Assembly (NCBI GenBank): GCA_039033995.1
Contig: JBCCBP010000001.1
Span: 248,001-312,000, forward strand
Source: CALBPI01 sp039033995
GTDB lineage: Bacteria > Pseudomonadota > Gammaproteobacteria > Steroidobacterales > Woeseiaceae
DNA: 64,000 nt
Reading direction: 5' to 3'
Shown here: one piece after another, positions 34,270 to 43,023 of the stretch
Layout: the number at the start of each line of letters is the position of its first letter
How positions within the stretch are numbered: the first letter of the stretch is position 1
Made by a program: the position numbers and the translations under genes
Notes under the pieces: model-generated
The model's input: only the letters and a program-made list of their open reading frames with translations
The model's database searches: none
What the model was told of the DNA's origin: nothing

Positions 34270-34659
34270 TTAACGTCTCTTGCGTATCGCCCGCATCAGA
34301 TGGGCGCTGGACAATAGCATCGAGCCGAGCACCGTTAACGGAGTTTCGTGAGCCTCAAGAGGCGGGAAAAACGCCGCGGCACCGAGCAGCGATAAACCTA
34401 TGACCGCTGCAACCACAAAAAAGTGCCGGCCAGACCAGGCCTGATCGCCAGCAATTGCGTAGACAGTAGCCGGCGCCAGCAATAAGACCAACAACTTATG
34501 GGCGAGCTCTGACTCGACGAATGGCGCGATGGCGGACAATGAGCCTACCAACGCAGGCAGGGCCAGGCAGTGAGCCAGGCACAGCAGACTGCCGGCGACA
34601 GCATAAACATCGACAGCCGTGTCACCGCGCGTCGTTGACGGGGTTGTCGTTGAGTTCAT
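34270..34659 (-). CDS. MerC-domain membrane protein
   Basis: A 129-residue protein with four predicted helices. GSLLCLAHCLALPAL places a Cys/His pair in the first helix, as in MerC-type transporters, and HKLLVLLLAPATVYAI follows. AGGAGG at 34671-34676 lies 11 bases upstream. It is the first gene after the Zur box and so is probably zinc-linked rather than for mercury. No other mer gene is present. Confidence 0.82.
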   Translation of the reverse strand: MNSTTTPSTTRGDTAVDVYAVAGSLLCLAHCLALPALVGSLSAIAPFVESELAHKLLVLLLAPATVYAIAGDQAWSGRHFFVVAAVIGLSLLGAAAFFPPLEAHETPLTVLGSMLLSSAHLMRAIRKRR

Positions 34660-34676
34660 CTGCTAGTCGGCCTCCT

Positions 34677-34699
34677 AAAACGTTATAATATAACATTTA
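34677..34699. promoter_or_regulatory. Zur-type operator
   Basis: The core GTTATAATATAAC (34682-34694) is a perfect odd palindrome. The 23-base window agrees with the gammaproteobacterial Zur consensus, as I recall it, at 20 positions. It stands just upstream of the MerC ribosome site, where bound Zur would block the operon when zinc is plentiful. The divergent TonB-dependent receptor begins about 205 bases away and could share the control. Confidence 0.8.
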
Positions 34700-34903
34700 T
34701 TGAGTGTGTGCCGTTGTTCCATCGCTGACACGCGCCGATTCGCTGGTTGGTAGTGCCGATCAACGCGACTAGCCTGCTCGTCGTGGAAATGTCTCGACTT
34801 GTCTCGTTTCGCGGGCTAAGTCACGCGTGCAGCCGCTGGAGTCGTTACACTTGTGCGCCTCAAGTTCGACGGCAAAGAAGAGTAATAAAGTCATGGTGAC
34901 AGC

Positions 34904-36949
34904 GTGAAACGGAACTTATTCGCACTGGCAGCAATCGTCGCGCTCGCTCCGCTGGTTAGTCATGCGGCGGATATTCCATCATCTGCTGTGCGCCAAACGT
35001 TTACTCCTGATGCGTTTTCGCGTTTTGCACCGCGAACAGCGCTCGATATGGCACGACAAGTACCCGGATTTCCTATCGAGGAGGGCGATCAGGAGCGAGG
35101 CTTCGGGCAGGCGGATACCAATATTCTGGTCAACGGCCGGCGCATCTCGGGCAAATCGAACGGGCCGGTAGAGGCGTTGTCGCGTATTCCCGTCGATGCT
35201 GTCGTTCGGCTCGATATCGTCGATGGCGCGAGCCTCGATATCGGCGGACTATCCGGGCAAGTGCTCAACGTTGTGACGACCACCGATGCCGGGATTAGCG
35301 GCCGCTACCGATATTCGCCGCAATTCCGCACCGACGACGTGCCGATACGCTGGGCCAATATCGAGTTCGCATTGTCCGGCGGCGGTGATGGCGACGAGTG
35401 GACACTCAGCATCGGCAATGACCAGAATCGGTTTGGGTCCGAGGGGCCTGAGTTTGTCTACGATAGCACTGGCGTTCTAACGGACCTGCGTCAGGAGCGC
35501 GCGGTCGATAAATTCGATCAGCCCGGCATCGCAGGTTCCTTTACCCGTTTGTTTGAAAGTGGCGCTGTTTTGAACGTGACCGGGGAAGTGAACTGGTTCA
35601 TGTTCGATTTTATTGAGACGTCGAATCGGCAACCGGTCGGTGCAGCCGCCTCAACCCGTGTACTGACGGAAACCGAAGATGAGTTCAACTATGAGCTCGG
35701 CGCCGACTACGAGTGGGGTGCGTTTGGCGGTCGCTTGAAGTTGATTGGTTTACATCGCTTCGAGTCCAGCCCGACCGTCGGACAGGTCGATTCGTTCGAT
35801 GCAGAGTTGGCGGTGACAGCCGGTTCCCTGTTTGAGCGCGAAGCGGATGAGGCGGAAACGGTGTTACGCGGTGAGTATACGCACACGGGCCTCGGTGGTG
35901 ATTGGCAATGGTCTTTAGAAGGCACGCAGAACTACGTTGATATCGATGCAGCGCTCGCGATCCGCGACGAAAACGGTGTGTTTCAACCTGCGCTGTTGCC
36001 GGGTGCTTCTTCTCGTGTCGAGGAGGATCGTGCGGAGCTCACGGTCAGCTACAGTCGGTCGCTGTCGTCCGCGCTGCAGGTCCAGACTTCACTTGGCGTG
36101 GAGTATTCGGAGATCAGTCAAAGCGGCGAGCTCGGTCAGACTCGCGATTTCGTCCGGCCGAAAGGTTTCATTTCAGTGAATTGGCGCGCCACAGAAGGTA
36201 CCGACTTTTCGCTGCAGGTGGAGCGTCAGGTCGGGCAGTTAAACTTCTTCGATTTCATTGCCTCGGTTAACGTAAACCAGGATCGCGTCAATGTTACCAA
36301 CGCCGATCTGGTGCCACCGCAAAGCTGGTTGGTCAACTTGCAATTGCAGCAAACACTCGGCGATTTTGGGTCATTAACGTTGAGTGGGTTTTACGAAGAA
36401 ATTGAAGATAGCGTTGACCTGATTCCAATCGACGGGGGCGGGCAGGCGCCCGGCAATGTCGATAGCGCCACACGGAACGGCGCGTCGATGAACCTGACAT
36501 TCCTCACAGACCCCTGGGGGTGGCGGGGCGCCAGGGTCGATCTTGAGCTGACGTATGTTGATTCCGAAGTGGCCGACCCCCTGTTCGGTACGCCGCGCCC
36601 GATTTCCGATGACGACTACCTGAACTACGAAGTCGTTATGCGACAGGATTTCCAGCAATCCGATTGGGCCACCGGGCTCGAATTCTTTTACAACGAGAAC
36701 CGACCGCAAGTGCGTCTTGATGAAGTCAGCATTTTTGTGCAGAGCACGGCGTTCATGCGTTGGTTTGTTGAGCACAAGAATGTGTTTGGTCTCACCATGC
36801 GCGGCAGTATTGGCAATCTCCTGGACCGTAGCAATGACTTCTCACGGACGGTATTCAACGATCGTTTGGTTGACGATGTTGCGTTTCGTGAGGAACGGTT
36901 TCGCACCTTCGGACGCATCATTCGGTTCGACGTGGAAGGTAATTTCTAG
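34904..36949 (+). CDS. TonB-dependent receptor-like outer-membrane protein
   Basis: A 681-residue protein with a signal peptide (PLVSHAA), a plug domain (TALDMARQVPGF, then ILVNGRRISGKSNGPVEALSRIP and VVRLDIVDGAS), and a long beta-barrel ending in phenylalanine (DVEGNF). No TonB box is obvious. It is divergent from the Zur-controlled operon, so zinc or another metal complex is possible, but no metal-binding loop is visible. The start ATG is implied by the signal peptide. Confidence 0.82.
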   Translation: MKRNLFALAAIVALAPLVSHAADIPSSAVRQTFTPDAFSRFAPRTALDMARQVPGFPIEEGDQERGFGQADTNILVNGRRISGKSNGPVEALSRIPVDAVVRLDIVDGASLDIGGLSGQVLNVVTTTDAGISGRYRYSPQFRTDDVPIRWANIEFALSGGGDGDEWTLSIGNDQNRFGSEGPEFVYDSTGVLTDLRQERAVDKFDQPGIAGSFTRLFESGAVLNVTGEVNWFMFDFIETSNRQPVGAAASTRVLTETEDEFNYELGADYEWGAFGGRLKLIGLHRFESSPTVGQVDSFDAELAVTAGSLFEREADEAETVLRGEYTHTGLGGDWQWSLEGTQNYVDIDAALAIRDENGVFQPALLPGASSRVEEDRAELTVSYSRSLSSALQVQTSLGVEYSEISQSGELGQTRDFVRPKGFISVNWRATEGTDFSLQVERQVGQLNFFDFIASVNVNQDRVNVTNADLVPPQSWLVNLQLQQTLGDFGSLTLSGFYEEIEDSVDLIPIDGGGQAPGNVDSATRNGASMNLTFLTDPWGWRGARVDLELTYVDSEVADPLFGTPRPISDDDYLNYEVVMRQDFQQSDWATGLEFFYNENRPQVRLDEVSIFVQSTAFMRWFVEHKNVFGLTMRGSIGNLLDRSNDFSRTVFNDRLVDDVAFREERFRTFGRIIRFDVEGNF

Positions 36950-37029
36950 TCCGTCGCCTGAAACGCGTTGTTGCGCTGTGGCTACCGAACCCCTAGGCTC
37001 GGCGGCACAAGAACAACACGGGAATTTCC

Positions 37030-38958
37030 ATGCGTTGGTACCACGGGTTATTCGCTATCGCTCTGGTTTGTCTGTCGCTCGCGGCGCTCGCGCAGGAAGA
37101 TGTCGCGAGCGCGACATCACCAGACCAGTCTGATCAGGTTGATACGCTGCGCTTGGACGCGGAGCTGCGGACTTTCGTCGACGGCATCATGGCCACCCAT
37201 GAGGAGTTGCATGCCGCACCGGGTTATTCGGTGGCGATCGTCGCGAGAGATCGCGTGATCACGGCGAGAGGATACGGTTACGCCGATGTCGAAGCCGGTT
37301 TGCCCGTCGACGGTGAAACAACGCGATTCTACGTAGCGTCGATTTCTAAGACCTTTGTCTGGACGGCCGCTATGCTGCTGGTCGATCGGGGTCAACTGGC
37401 TCTCGATCGCGACGTTAATGACTATTTGAATAGGCTCAGCGTACCGAGCGGCGAGCGATCGTTGACCCTGAACGATCTGATGACGCATCGGGCCGGATTT
37501 GAGGAAAACCTTGACTTGTTTACACCCGAGATTGCGGTGATGCCGATCGTCGAGGCGATGGAAGCCTCACGCCCGGCTCAGGCATTTCCGCGCGGCGAAC
37601 GAGCCGCATACTCGAACTGGGGCTCCAATCTCGTTGCATTGATTATTGAGGATGTCACCGGTGAGCCGTTTGAGACATTTCTCTATCGTGAGTTGCTAAC
37701 GCCGTTAGGCATGTCAACCACCGTGCTGACCGCTGACAGCCCGAATGCCGAAGACACGACGATCGCTAAGAACTATCGCGTGAAGGCGACCGGGCCCGAA
37801 GTAGTGCCACAGATCGATCTGGGCGCATTCGCTCCGATTGGTGGGATCACGACGACAGCAGCTGATATGGCGCGCTGGATGCGTTTTCATCTCAACCGTG
37901 GCGAGCTGGATGGGGTTCGCCTGATGTCGGAATCGACCTATGCACTGATGCGTTCACGCCAATTTGATGAAGTGCCCGGCGGCCCGAGTCGGGCGCATGG
38001 TTTCGCCGACGTACCCTATCGGGCGACAACGCTTTACGGTCACACTGGATCGATCAATGCGTTCTACTCCAATTTTCTCGTGTCACCCGAGCTCGGTTTT
38101 GGTGTGTTCATCTCTCAGAACACCAGCGACTCGTTCGAGCCACTGACCAGCGTGCCGCATAGGGTCTTCGACTATCTACTCGGCCATCGTTACGGCGCTT
38201 TCTCTTTGCGCCCGACACCGCAGGACGGCGACCAGGCGTTGGCTGAGGAAATCGCGGGCGACTACATCACTAACCGGCGTATTTTTGATGGCTTACTCAA
38301 AGTGCTCGCCGTGTTTGATGGTGCGTTACAGGTTAGCGCGCAGGACGGTTATTTGCTGACACCGAATCAGCCTGCGTATGTGCGCATCGACGACGATCTC
38401 TGGGAAAATCGCGAAGGTTCTCGTCTCGCAGTGGTTAGAGACGCCGATGGCAACGTGCTGCGGTTGCTGGGTGGATACGGCTCGACCCATCTCGAGCCAG
38501 TCACGTTTTGGACTGATCCCGGCAAGCTCAGACTCGCTTTTCTGTTAACGGTGTTGTTCGCGATCACCACCTGGCTCGGTTTGTGGCGACGGCTACGACA
38601 ACAGCGAGAAGCGACGACAACGGGGCGCGTGTTATCGACGTTGGCCTTGTTGGGCATTGCGCCGTTTATCTGGATGGCCGTGCTGAGTGCGCGGGTAGCC
38701 GATGTTCAGAACCAGAGTTTTGCTGAAATTTTCGCCGACTGGCCACCTACACTAGTGCTTTGGATAGCGACGGCTGCAACGGTTGCGGTCGTGTTCGCGG
38801 TGGCATTGGCCATCGGTTTGCCGTTCGCTTGGCGGCGCGCGCGCTGGAATATCTGGCGACGCCTGCACTACTCGGCTTACGCGTTGTGTTATGCGTTTCT
38901 TGCCGTGATGTTGATCAATTGGCACGCAGCGCCGCAGGTCCCAGGGATCACGTGGTGA
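37030..38958 (+). CDS. Serine hydrolase of the beta-lactamase class C/penicillin-binding type with C-terminal membrane helices
   Basis: A 642-residue protein with a signal peptide (LSLAALAQ). The catalytic S-x-x-K is SISK (S104-K107), the second motif is YSN (194-196), and GHTGSINAF matches the third. After the hydrolase domain (about 45-390) there is a beta region and then three or four membrane helices at the C terminus (from about residue 500). Such proteins are usually esterases or D-amino peptidases rather than true beta-lactamases. It follows the receptor gene by 80 bases. Confidence 0.88.
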   Translation: MRWYHGLFAIALVCLSLAALAQEDVASATSPDQSDQVDTLRLDAELRTFVDGIMATHEELHAAPGYSVAIVARDRVITARGYGYADVEAGLPVDGETTRFYVASISKTFVWTAAMLLVDRGQLALDRDVNDYLNRLSVPSGERSLTLNDLMTHRAGFEENLDLFTPEIAVMPIVEAMEASRPAQAFPRGERAAYSNWGSNLVALIIEDVTGEPFETFLYRELLTPLGMSTTVLTADSPNAEDTTIAKNYRVKATGPEVVPQIDLGAFAPIGGITTTAADMARWMRFHLNRGELDGVRLMSESTYALMRSRQFDEVPGGPSRAHGFADVPYRATTLYGHTGSINAFYSNFLVSPELGFGVFISQNTSDSFEPLTSVPHRVFDYLLGHRYGAFSLRPTPQDGDQALAEEIAGDYITNRRIFDGLLKVLAVFDGALQVSAQDGYLLTPNQPAYVRIDDDLWENREGSRLAVVRDADGNVLRLLGGYGSTHLEPVTFWTDPGKLRLAFLLTVLFAITTWLGLWRRLRQQREATTTGRVLSTLALLGIAPFIWMAVLSARVADVQNQSFAEIFADWPPTLVLWIATAATVAVVFAVALAIGLPFAWRRARWNIWRRLHYSAYALCYAFLAVMLINWHAAPQVPGITW

Positions 38959-38974
38959 TGACGGCGAGCTATGA

Positions 38975-39439
38975 TCAGTCTGCGCGGATCAGTTCGATGC
39001 CGGCGAACTGGTCTGCACCGTTAACGACGATCGCAGGGCAGGCCCGCTCCTCGATGCCGTTCTCTCCACGATACTCGCAGTATTCAATCGTGATGCGAAT
39101 CGTTAGCTCTGCGCAGCTGCCCGGATAGTTCAAGAGCGTCGTTGCACGATCCTTGGCCATGCCCTCGTCGTTCGGCCACTTGTAAACGGCTTGAAAGGGG
39201 ATGCTCGTCGTGCCATCCGGCAGCACATAATCAGCATCACCACGAACCGCGAACAGACCGGTGTCGCCGATGTACGCCCAGTCTTTGCGTTTCGGTGTGC
39301 AGTTGCCGGAACCATCGGTTGCTGCCGTGTAGTTCAGGGCAATGCCGTTGTTTTGCTCTGCAGCGGTCGCGCCGACCAGAGATAATACCGTCAACAGGCC
39401 CGCGGTGAGTAAAGTCATTGTGGTCTTATCGTGATGCAT
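38975..39439 (-). CDS. Unrecognised small secreted protein
   Basis: A 154-residue protein with a signal peptide (LSLVGATAAE; the inner ATG at MTLLTAG is an alternative start). The mature part has four cysteines (GNCTPKRKDW, GSCAEL, EYCEYRG, RACPAI), which could form disulphides. AAGGG lies upstream. I do not recognise a family. It converges on the serine hydrolase gene with a 16-base gap and seems monocistronic. Confidence 0.65.
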   Translation of the reverse strand: MHHDKTTMTLLTAGLLTVLSLVGATAAEQNNGIALNYTAATDGSGNCTPKRKDWAYIGDTGLFAVRGDADYVLPDGTTSIPFQAVYKWPNDEGMAKDRATTLLNYPGSCAELTIRITIEYCEYRGENGIEERACPAIVVNGADQFAGIELIRAD

Positions 39440-39524
39440 GGGCGGTTTCCCTTTCTCGTTTTTGTTGCAGGCGTTCTGCCGTCAATGATGCCTTTGTCTC
39501 ATTCGTACCGATCCGATCGCGCTG

Positions 39525-39977
39525 CTAGCTACCACGTTGCTGCGCCAGCCAGCGATCCAGCGCGTTGGCGAACTGCTGCTTCTCGCGTTGACCCAGCGCG
39601 GACGGTCCGCCCGTTTGTACGCCACTGGCGCGCATGGTGTCGAGAAAGTCCCGCATGTTGAGCCGCTCGCGGATGTTGTTCTCATCGAACGTGTCTCCAC
39701 GCGGGCTGATCGCGATGCCGCGCTTCGCGATGACTTCAGCAGCCAGTGGAATGTCATTGGTGATCACGAGATCACCCGCCTGCATACGTTGCACGATCTC
39801 GTTATCGGCAACATCGAAACCTGCCGGCACCTGAACACTGCGAATGTTCGGTGCCGGCGGTATGCGTATCGGCTGATTGGCGACGAATGTCAGATCCACG
39901 CCCGTGCGTTTCGCCGCTCGACACAGGATCTCGCGGACCACGACCGGGCAGGCATCGGCGTCGACCCAGATACTCAT
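39525..39977 (-). CDS. YaiI/YqxD (DUF188) family protein
   Basis: From ATG 39977 the product has 150 residues and the standard family start SIWVDADACPVVVREIL. DLVITNDIPLAAEVIAKRG and the late GVQTGGPSALGQREKQQFANALD are also conserved. The family is a PIN-like fold of unknown biochemical role, usual length about 150. Its ATG overlaps the stop of the LysR gene, so the two are probably co-transcribed. Confidence 0.92.
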   Translation of the reverse strand: MSIWVDADACPVVVREILCRAAKRTGVDLTFVANQPIRIPPAPNIRSVQVPAGFDVADNEIVQRMQAGDLVITNDIPLAAEVIAKRGIAISPRGDTFDENNIRERLNMRDFLDTMRASGVQTGGPSALGQREKQQFANALDRWLAQQRGS

Positions 39978-40852
39978 GCTGCGAGCGCCGTGCCGGTGAT
40001 CAGCGGCTGTTGTTGTCGTAGTTTGGCGATCAAAAATTGCATCAGATGCCGGATGCGCGGCGTACGCTTCAAGTCCGGGTGGGTCAGCACCCACAAATCG
40101 CGCGCTGCCTCCGGTTCTGTGCCAGGGATGCGCATCAGCGCCGGGTCCGTGTCTGCCATGTAGCACGCCGTGCGGATCATGCCGTGACCGGCGGCGGCGG
40201 CGCGCTGCAACACGATCAAGTCATCAACCTGCATTGCGATCGGCGCCTCCGGGTAGGGCGATCGGGCGATCCAGTCAGTAAATCGGTGACCGCCGGTATA
40301 GCGCAGCCAACGACGGTCGGCGGGTGCGGTCTGCTTCAGATAATCTGGTGCGCAGTAGCCACAAACGGCATAGGGGAACAGTCGCTGCCCCACGAGGTGG
40401 TCGCCGGGTTCGGCGCTGCCACGCACCACGACGTCCGCTTCCGAGCGATCGAGGTCAGCAAAACCGAGCGACGTATCGATTTGCAATTGAATGTACGGGT
40501 ATTGACGGCTGAATTCTGCGATGGCGTCCAACAACAGCGTCTGGGCGATCATCGTGGGCAATGACAACCGGATTGGTCCTGCCAATTCGGTGACACTGGC
40601 GCGCCGCTGGCGCTCCGTCGTGAGTAGGATGGTCTCGATCTGTTCAGCGGCTGCCACCATCAACTTCCCGGCTTCCGTCGCCTGGTAGCCGCCCGTTACC
40701 CGCTCGAAAGGCTGCATGCCATTGCGGTTTGGCAGTTGCGCGAGCCGTCGGGATACCGTGGCGTGATTCACGCCAAGCGCTTTGGCGGCCCCACGAACCG
40801 ATCCCGTGCGGTGCACGGCCAGAATCAGTCTATAGTCGTCCCAATGTTTCAT
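39974..40852 (-). CDS. LysR-type transcriptional regulator
   Basis: ATG 40852 (MKHWDDYRLIL) gives a 292-residue regulator with an N-terminal winged helix (GSVRGAAKALGVNHATVSRRLAQL) and a periplasmic-binding-protein-like effector domain. A 30-base extension from TTG 40882 is possible but lacks family sequence. A perfect 9-base inverted repeat covers the start codon, so autoregulation is likely. The probable target is the divergent lipoprotein gene at 40946. Confidence 0.9.
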   Translation of the reverse strand: MKHWDDYRLILAVHRTGSVRGAAKALGVNHATVSRRLAQLPNRNGMQPFERVTGGYQATEAGKLMVAAAEQIETILLTTERQRRASVTELAGPIRLSLPTMIAQTLLLDAIAEFSRQYPYIQLQIDTSLGFADLDRSEADVVVRGSAEPGDHLVGQRLFPYAVCGYCAPDYLKQTAPADRRWLRYTGGHRFTDWIARSPYPEAPIAMQVDDLIVLQRAAAAGHGMIRTACYMADTDPALMRIPGTEPEAARDLWVLTHPDLKRTPRIRHLMQFLIAKLRQQQPLITGTALAA

Positions 40853-40872
40853 TGGTGCGTTATCGCACCAAT
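40851..40872. promoter_or_regulatory. LysR operator (inverted repeat over the regulator start)
   Basis: ATTGGTGCG (40851-40859) and CGCACCAAT (40864-40872) flank TTAT. The arm occurs again as GGTGCGTTAT at 40907-40916, 53 bases away on the same side of the helix (about five turns) and next to the divergent gene. This fits a strong regulator site plus a weaker activation half-site. Confidence 0.65.
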
Positions 40873-40945
40873 ATGTCGTCAAATCAATCCAATTATTTCA
40901 ATGACCGGTGCGTTATTGTCATTAATCCACGGTTTGGAGTGAATC

Positions 40946-41701
40946 ATGATGCGTACGATAATGACTGTTCTAGGGCTGTTCGGCCTATTGTTTTTCGGGG
41001 GATGCGCACAGCAGCCCAAAGCGAATACCCGGTCTGAGCCCGTAGTGATTAGCGCTGACAAAGGTGCGCTGCTCTCGGTCATTTCTCTGACGCCGCGTGC
41101 CGGGCAAGCGGCCAGCGATGTGCGACAAGCGTACTTTGATGCCGCGTTTCCGCGCGCCCGCGAAAACGGCATGCGGGTGCTCGGAGCGCTGCCGGTCACT
41201 GCGATCGGTGTCGGTGAGTTTGCGCCGCAAGTCGTCAGCTTTTATGCGTGGCCCGATCTCGCCGCCGAACAGCGTTTCTCGACCCATCCAGACTGGCCAG
41301 CGGTCAAGGCAACGCGCCCGCTAGGTTGGGAAGCACTGCGTATTCACGACGTCGTACTCGAGCGTGACCTTGAGCTGACATTCAGACCAGACAAGACGTA
41401 CACGATGGCCAGTGCCTGGATCGATCCAGCGCATCCGGACGCGTACGGCACGTATTTGCGCAACATCGAAACCGGTGTCGCCGATATCGGTGGGCGATTC
41501 ATCTATCAGATGGTCAATCCGTCACTGTCCTCGCTGCGGGGTGATAGCGCGCCGCATCGTGTCACATTCGTCGAGTGGGATACGGCGGACGGCTTACAGC
41601 GATTTCGCGAATCAGAGACGTTGAAAACCCATGGCCACCTGCTCAACCAGGGCACACAGCGATTTGAGTTGTTGGTGCTGGCTAATCATCGTCTGAATTA
41701 G
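40946..41701 (+). CDS. Lipoprotein with duplicated dimeric alpha/beta-barrel (DUF1330-like) domains
   Basis: A 251-residue protein with a lipobox (LLFFGGC). Two halves, about residues 38-125 and 130-245, each show the short ferredoxin-like pattern of DUF1330/antibiotic monooxygenase-like domains (for example FYAWPDLAAEQRFSTHPDWPAVKATR and VEWDTADGLQRFRESE). An extracytoplasmic version is unusual because such domains are normally cytoplasmic. It is divergent from the LysR gene and probably controlled by it. Function is unknown. Confidence 0.6.
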   Translation: MMRTIMTVLGLFGLLFFGGCAQQPKANTRSEPVVISADKGALLSVISLTPRAGQAASDVRQAYFDAAFPRARENGMRVLGALPVTAIGVGEFAPQVVSFYAWPDLAAEQRFSTHPDWPAVKATRPLGWEALRIHDVVLERDLELTFRPDKTYTMASAWIDPAHPDAYGTYLRNIETGVADIGGRFIYQMVNPSLSSLRGDSAPHRVTFVEWDTADGLQRFRESETLKTHGHLLNQGTQRFELLVLANHRLN

Positions 41702-42173
41702 CCGGCAACGGTGCTGCGTTATAGATGACTTTCCAGATAGTCAGCGAGTCGTCCGAGTGGCGTTTGAAGACGATGAGGTTATGGGTGGCAAACCGATAAG
41801 GGGGCGCGTCATCCTGCGATGCGACCTCGCCGATGACCCCGCCTTCCGCAATAACGACATCGGCTGTGATATCGAGATGCCGCAGCTCATGCCTGATCGT
41901 CAGCCCCGTGTTGCCGGCGAACGCGGTCAGGTGGGCGCGCAGCGCTTCGGTGCCGCGCACCGCGGGCGCATCGGGTGCGAGCAACACGATATCGTCGCTG
42001 TAAAGCGCCAGCTGCGATGCCACGGGCAATGTCTGATCGTCAAGGGCCGCAAGGATCGTCAGCACTTGTTCTCGGAGATCATCGCTAGCCAGCGTCTCGT
42101 TACCTGGCATAAAAAACAGTGCGACTACGCAGACAATCCGGACGAGTCGCCAACGCGGTAACTTGCAGCACAT
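41682..42173 (-). CDS. SnoaL/DUF4440-like protein, exported
   Basis: From ATG 42173 the product has 163 residues with a membrane or signal segment (VRIVCVVALFF) and a nuclear-transport-factor-2-like fold: QVLTILAALDDQTLPVASQLALY, RGTEALRAHLTAF, and YRFATHNLIVFKRHSDDSLTIWKVIYN. Such proteins often bind small steroids or act as isomerases; no catalytic pair could be assigned. It follows the esterase gene almost directly and its end overlaps the convergent gene by 20 bases. Confidence 0.68.
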   Translation of the reverse strand: MCCKLPRWRLVRIVCVVALFFMPGNETLASDDLREQVLTILAALDDQTLPVASQLALYSDDIVLLAPDAPAVRGTEALRAHLTAFAGNTGLTIRHELRHLDITADVVIAEGGVIGEVASQDDAPPYRFATHNLIVFKRHSDDSLTIWKVIYNAAPLPANSDDD

Positions 42174-42174
42174 G

Positions 42175-43023
42175 CTATTCGCCCTCGACGAACCCAAAAA
42201 TGTATCGCATCGCTTCATCGAATGTGCGCTGCCAGACTGAGAGCTCATGGTCGCCGTCGACGACGCGGAATTCGACGGCCTCAGGCTGATGGTCGCGTAG
42301 CCTCTGGAATAGAACGGCGGCGTGGTAGGCGATGTCCAGGCCATCGTGGTCGCCGGAGTTAATGTATAGCGGCACGACCGTGTCTTGCTTCAGATAGGCC
42401 GGCAAAAACGCAGGGTAGTTTTGTGCGCGCCACAGTGCTGCGTCGAATACTTCGTCGTCGTCAATGTACGCCGGGTGCAAGTAAGCGGTGGAGCCTTCCG
42501 GCGGCAGGTCTTCGTACGATGCTGGTGATAGCGCGGCGCCAGCCGCGAACAGGTTCGGATACTTCAGAGAGTAGTTGACGGTCGCATAGCCGCCTGCAGA
42601 TACGCCCGCCACGAGTCGACCCGCTCGGTCGGTTCGCGCGCGAAAGCGCTGTTCGATATACGGCAGCAAATCTTTGAAAAAGGCCGTTTCGGCGGGTTCG
42701 TTGCGCCCGTCGATCCACCAGCTGTTAGCCTCCGGCATCACCGCAATCAACGGTGGCAGTTGTCCGGCGTCGATCATACGATCGAAGGCTGTACCGACAT
42801 CGAGATTAATCGACCAAAAGCCCGCGTCAGAAAACGAACCATGTAGCAGATACACAACGGGATACACTCGCTCGCTGTTCGCGTCATAGCCGTCTGGCAA
42901 ATAGATCTGATAGCGGTAGTCCCGATCAAGGCGGTCGACAGGGAAGTTGTGGCTCGTGATCTCACCTGCGTTGCTGCGCAATGCGCTCAGCCAGAGTAGG
43001 GCCAAAACCAATGAGCGTGTCAT
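42175..43023 (-). CDS. Secreted esterase, putative-esterase (esterase D/mycolyltransferase-like) family
   Basis: A 282-residue alpha/beta hydrolase with a signal peptide (LSALRSNAG). YPVVYLLHGSFSDAGFW forms the oxyanion region, GVSAGG carries the nucleophile S142, and VDGDHELSVWQRTF supplies the histidine. It is probably active on acyl esters in the periplasm. It is translationally coupled to a homologue upstream (43020-44072) that lacks the nucleophile. Confidence 0.86.
   Translation of the reverse strand: MTRSLVLALLWLSALRSNAGEITSHNFPVDRLDRDYRYQIYLPDGYDANSERVYPVVYLLHGSFSDAGFWSINLDVGTAFDRMIDAGQLPPLIAVMPEANSWWIDGRNEPAETAFFKDLLPYIEQRFRARTDRAGRLVAGVSAGGYATVNYSLKYPNLFAAGAALSPASYEDLPPEGSTAYLHPAYIDDDEVFDAALWRAQNYPAFLPAYLKQDTVVPLYINSGDHDGLDIAYHAAVLFQRLRDHQPEAVEFRVVDGDHELSVWQRTFDEAMRYIFGFVEGE

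Noticed and set aside
34270..34659. Mercury-resistance gene
   Set aside because: No merR, merA or merT is present, and the Zur box and zinc-type neighbours give a better explanation.
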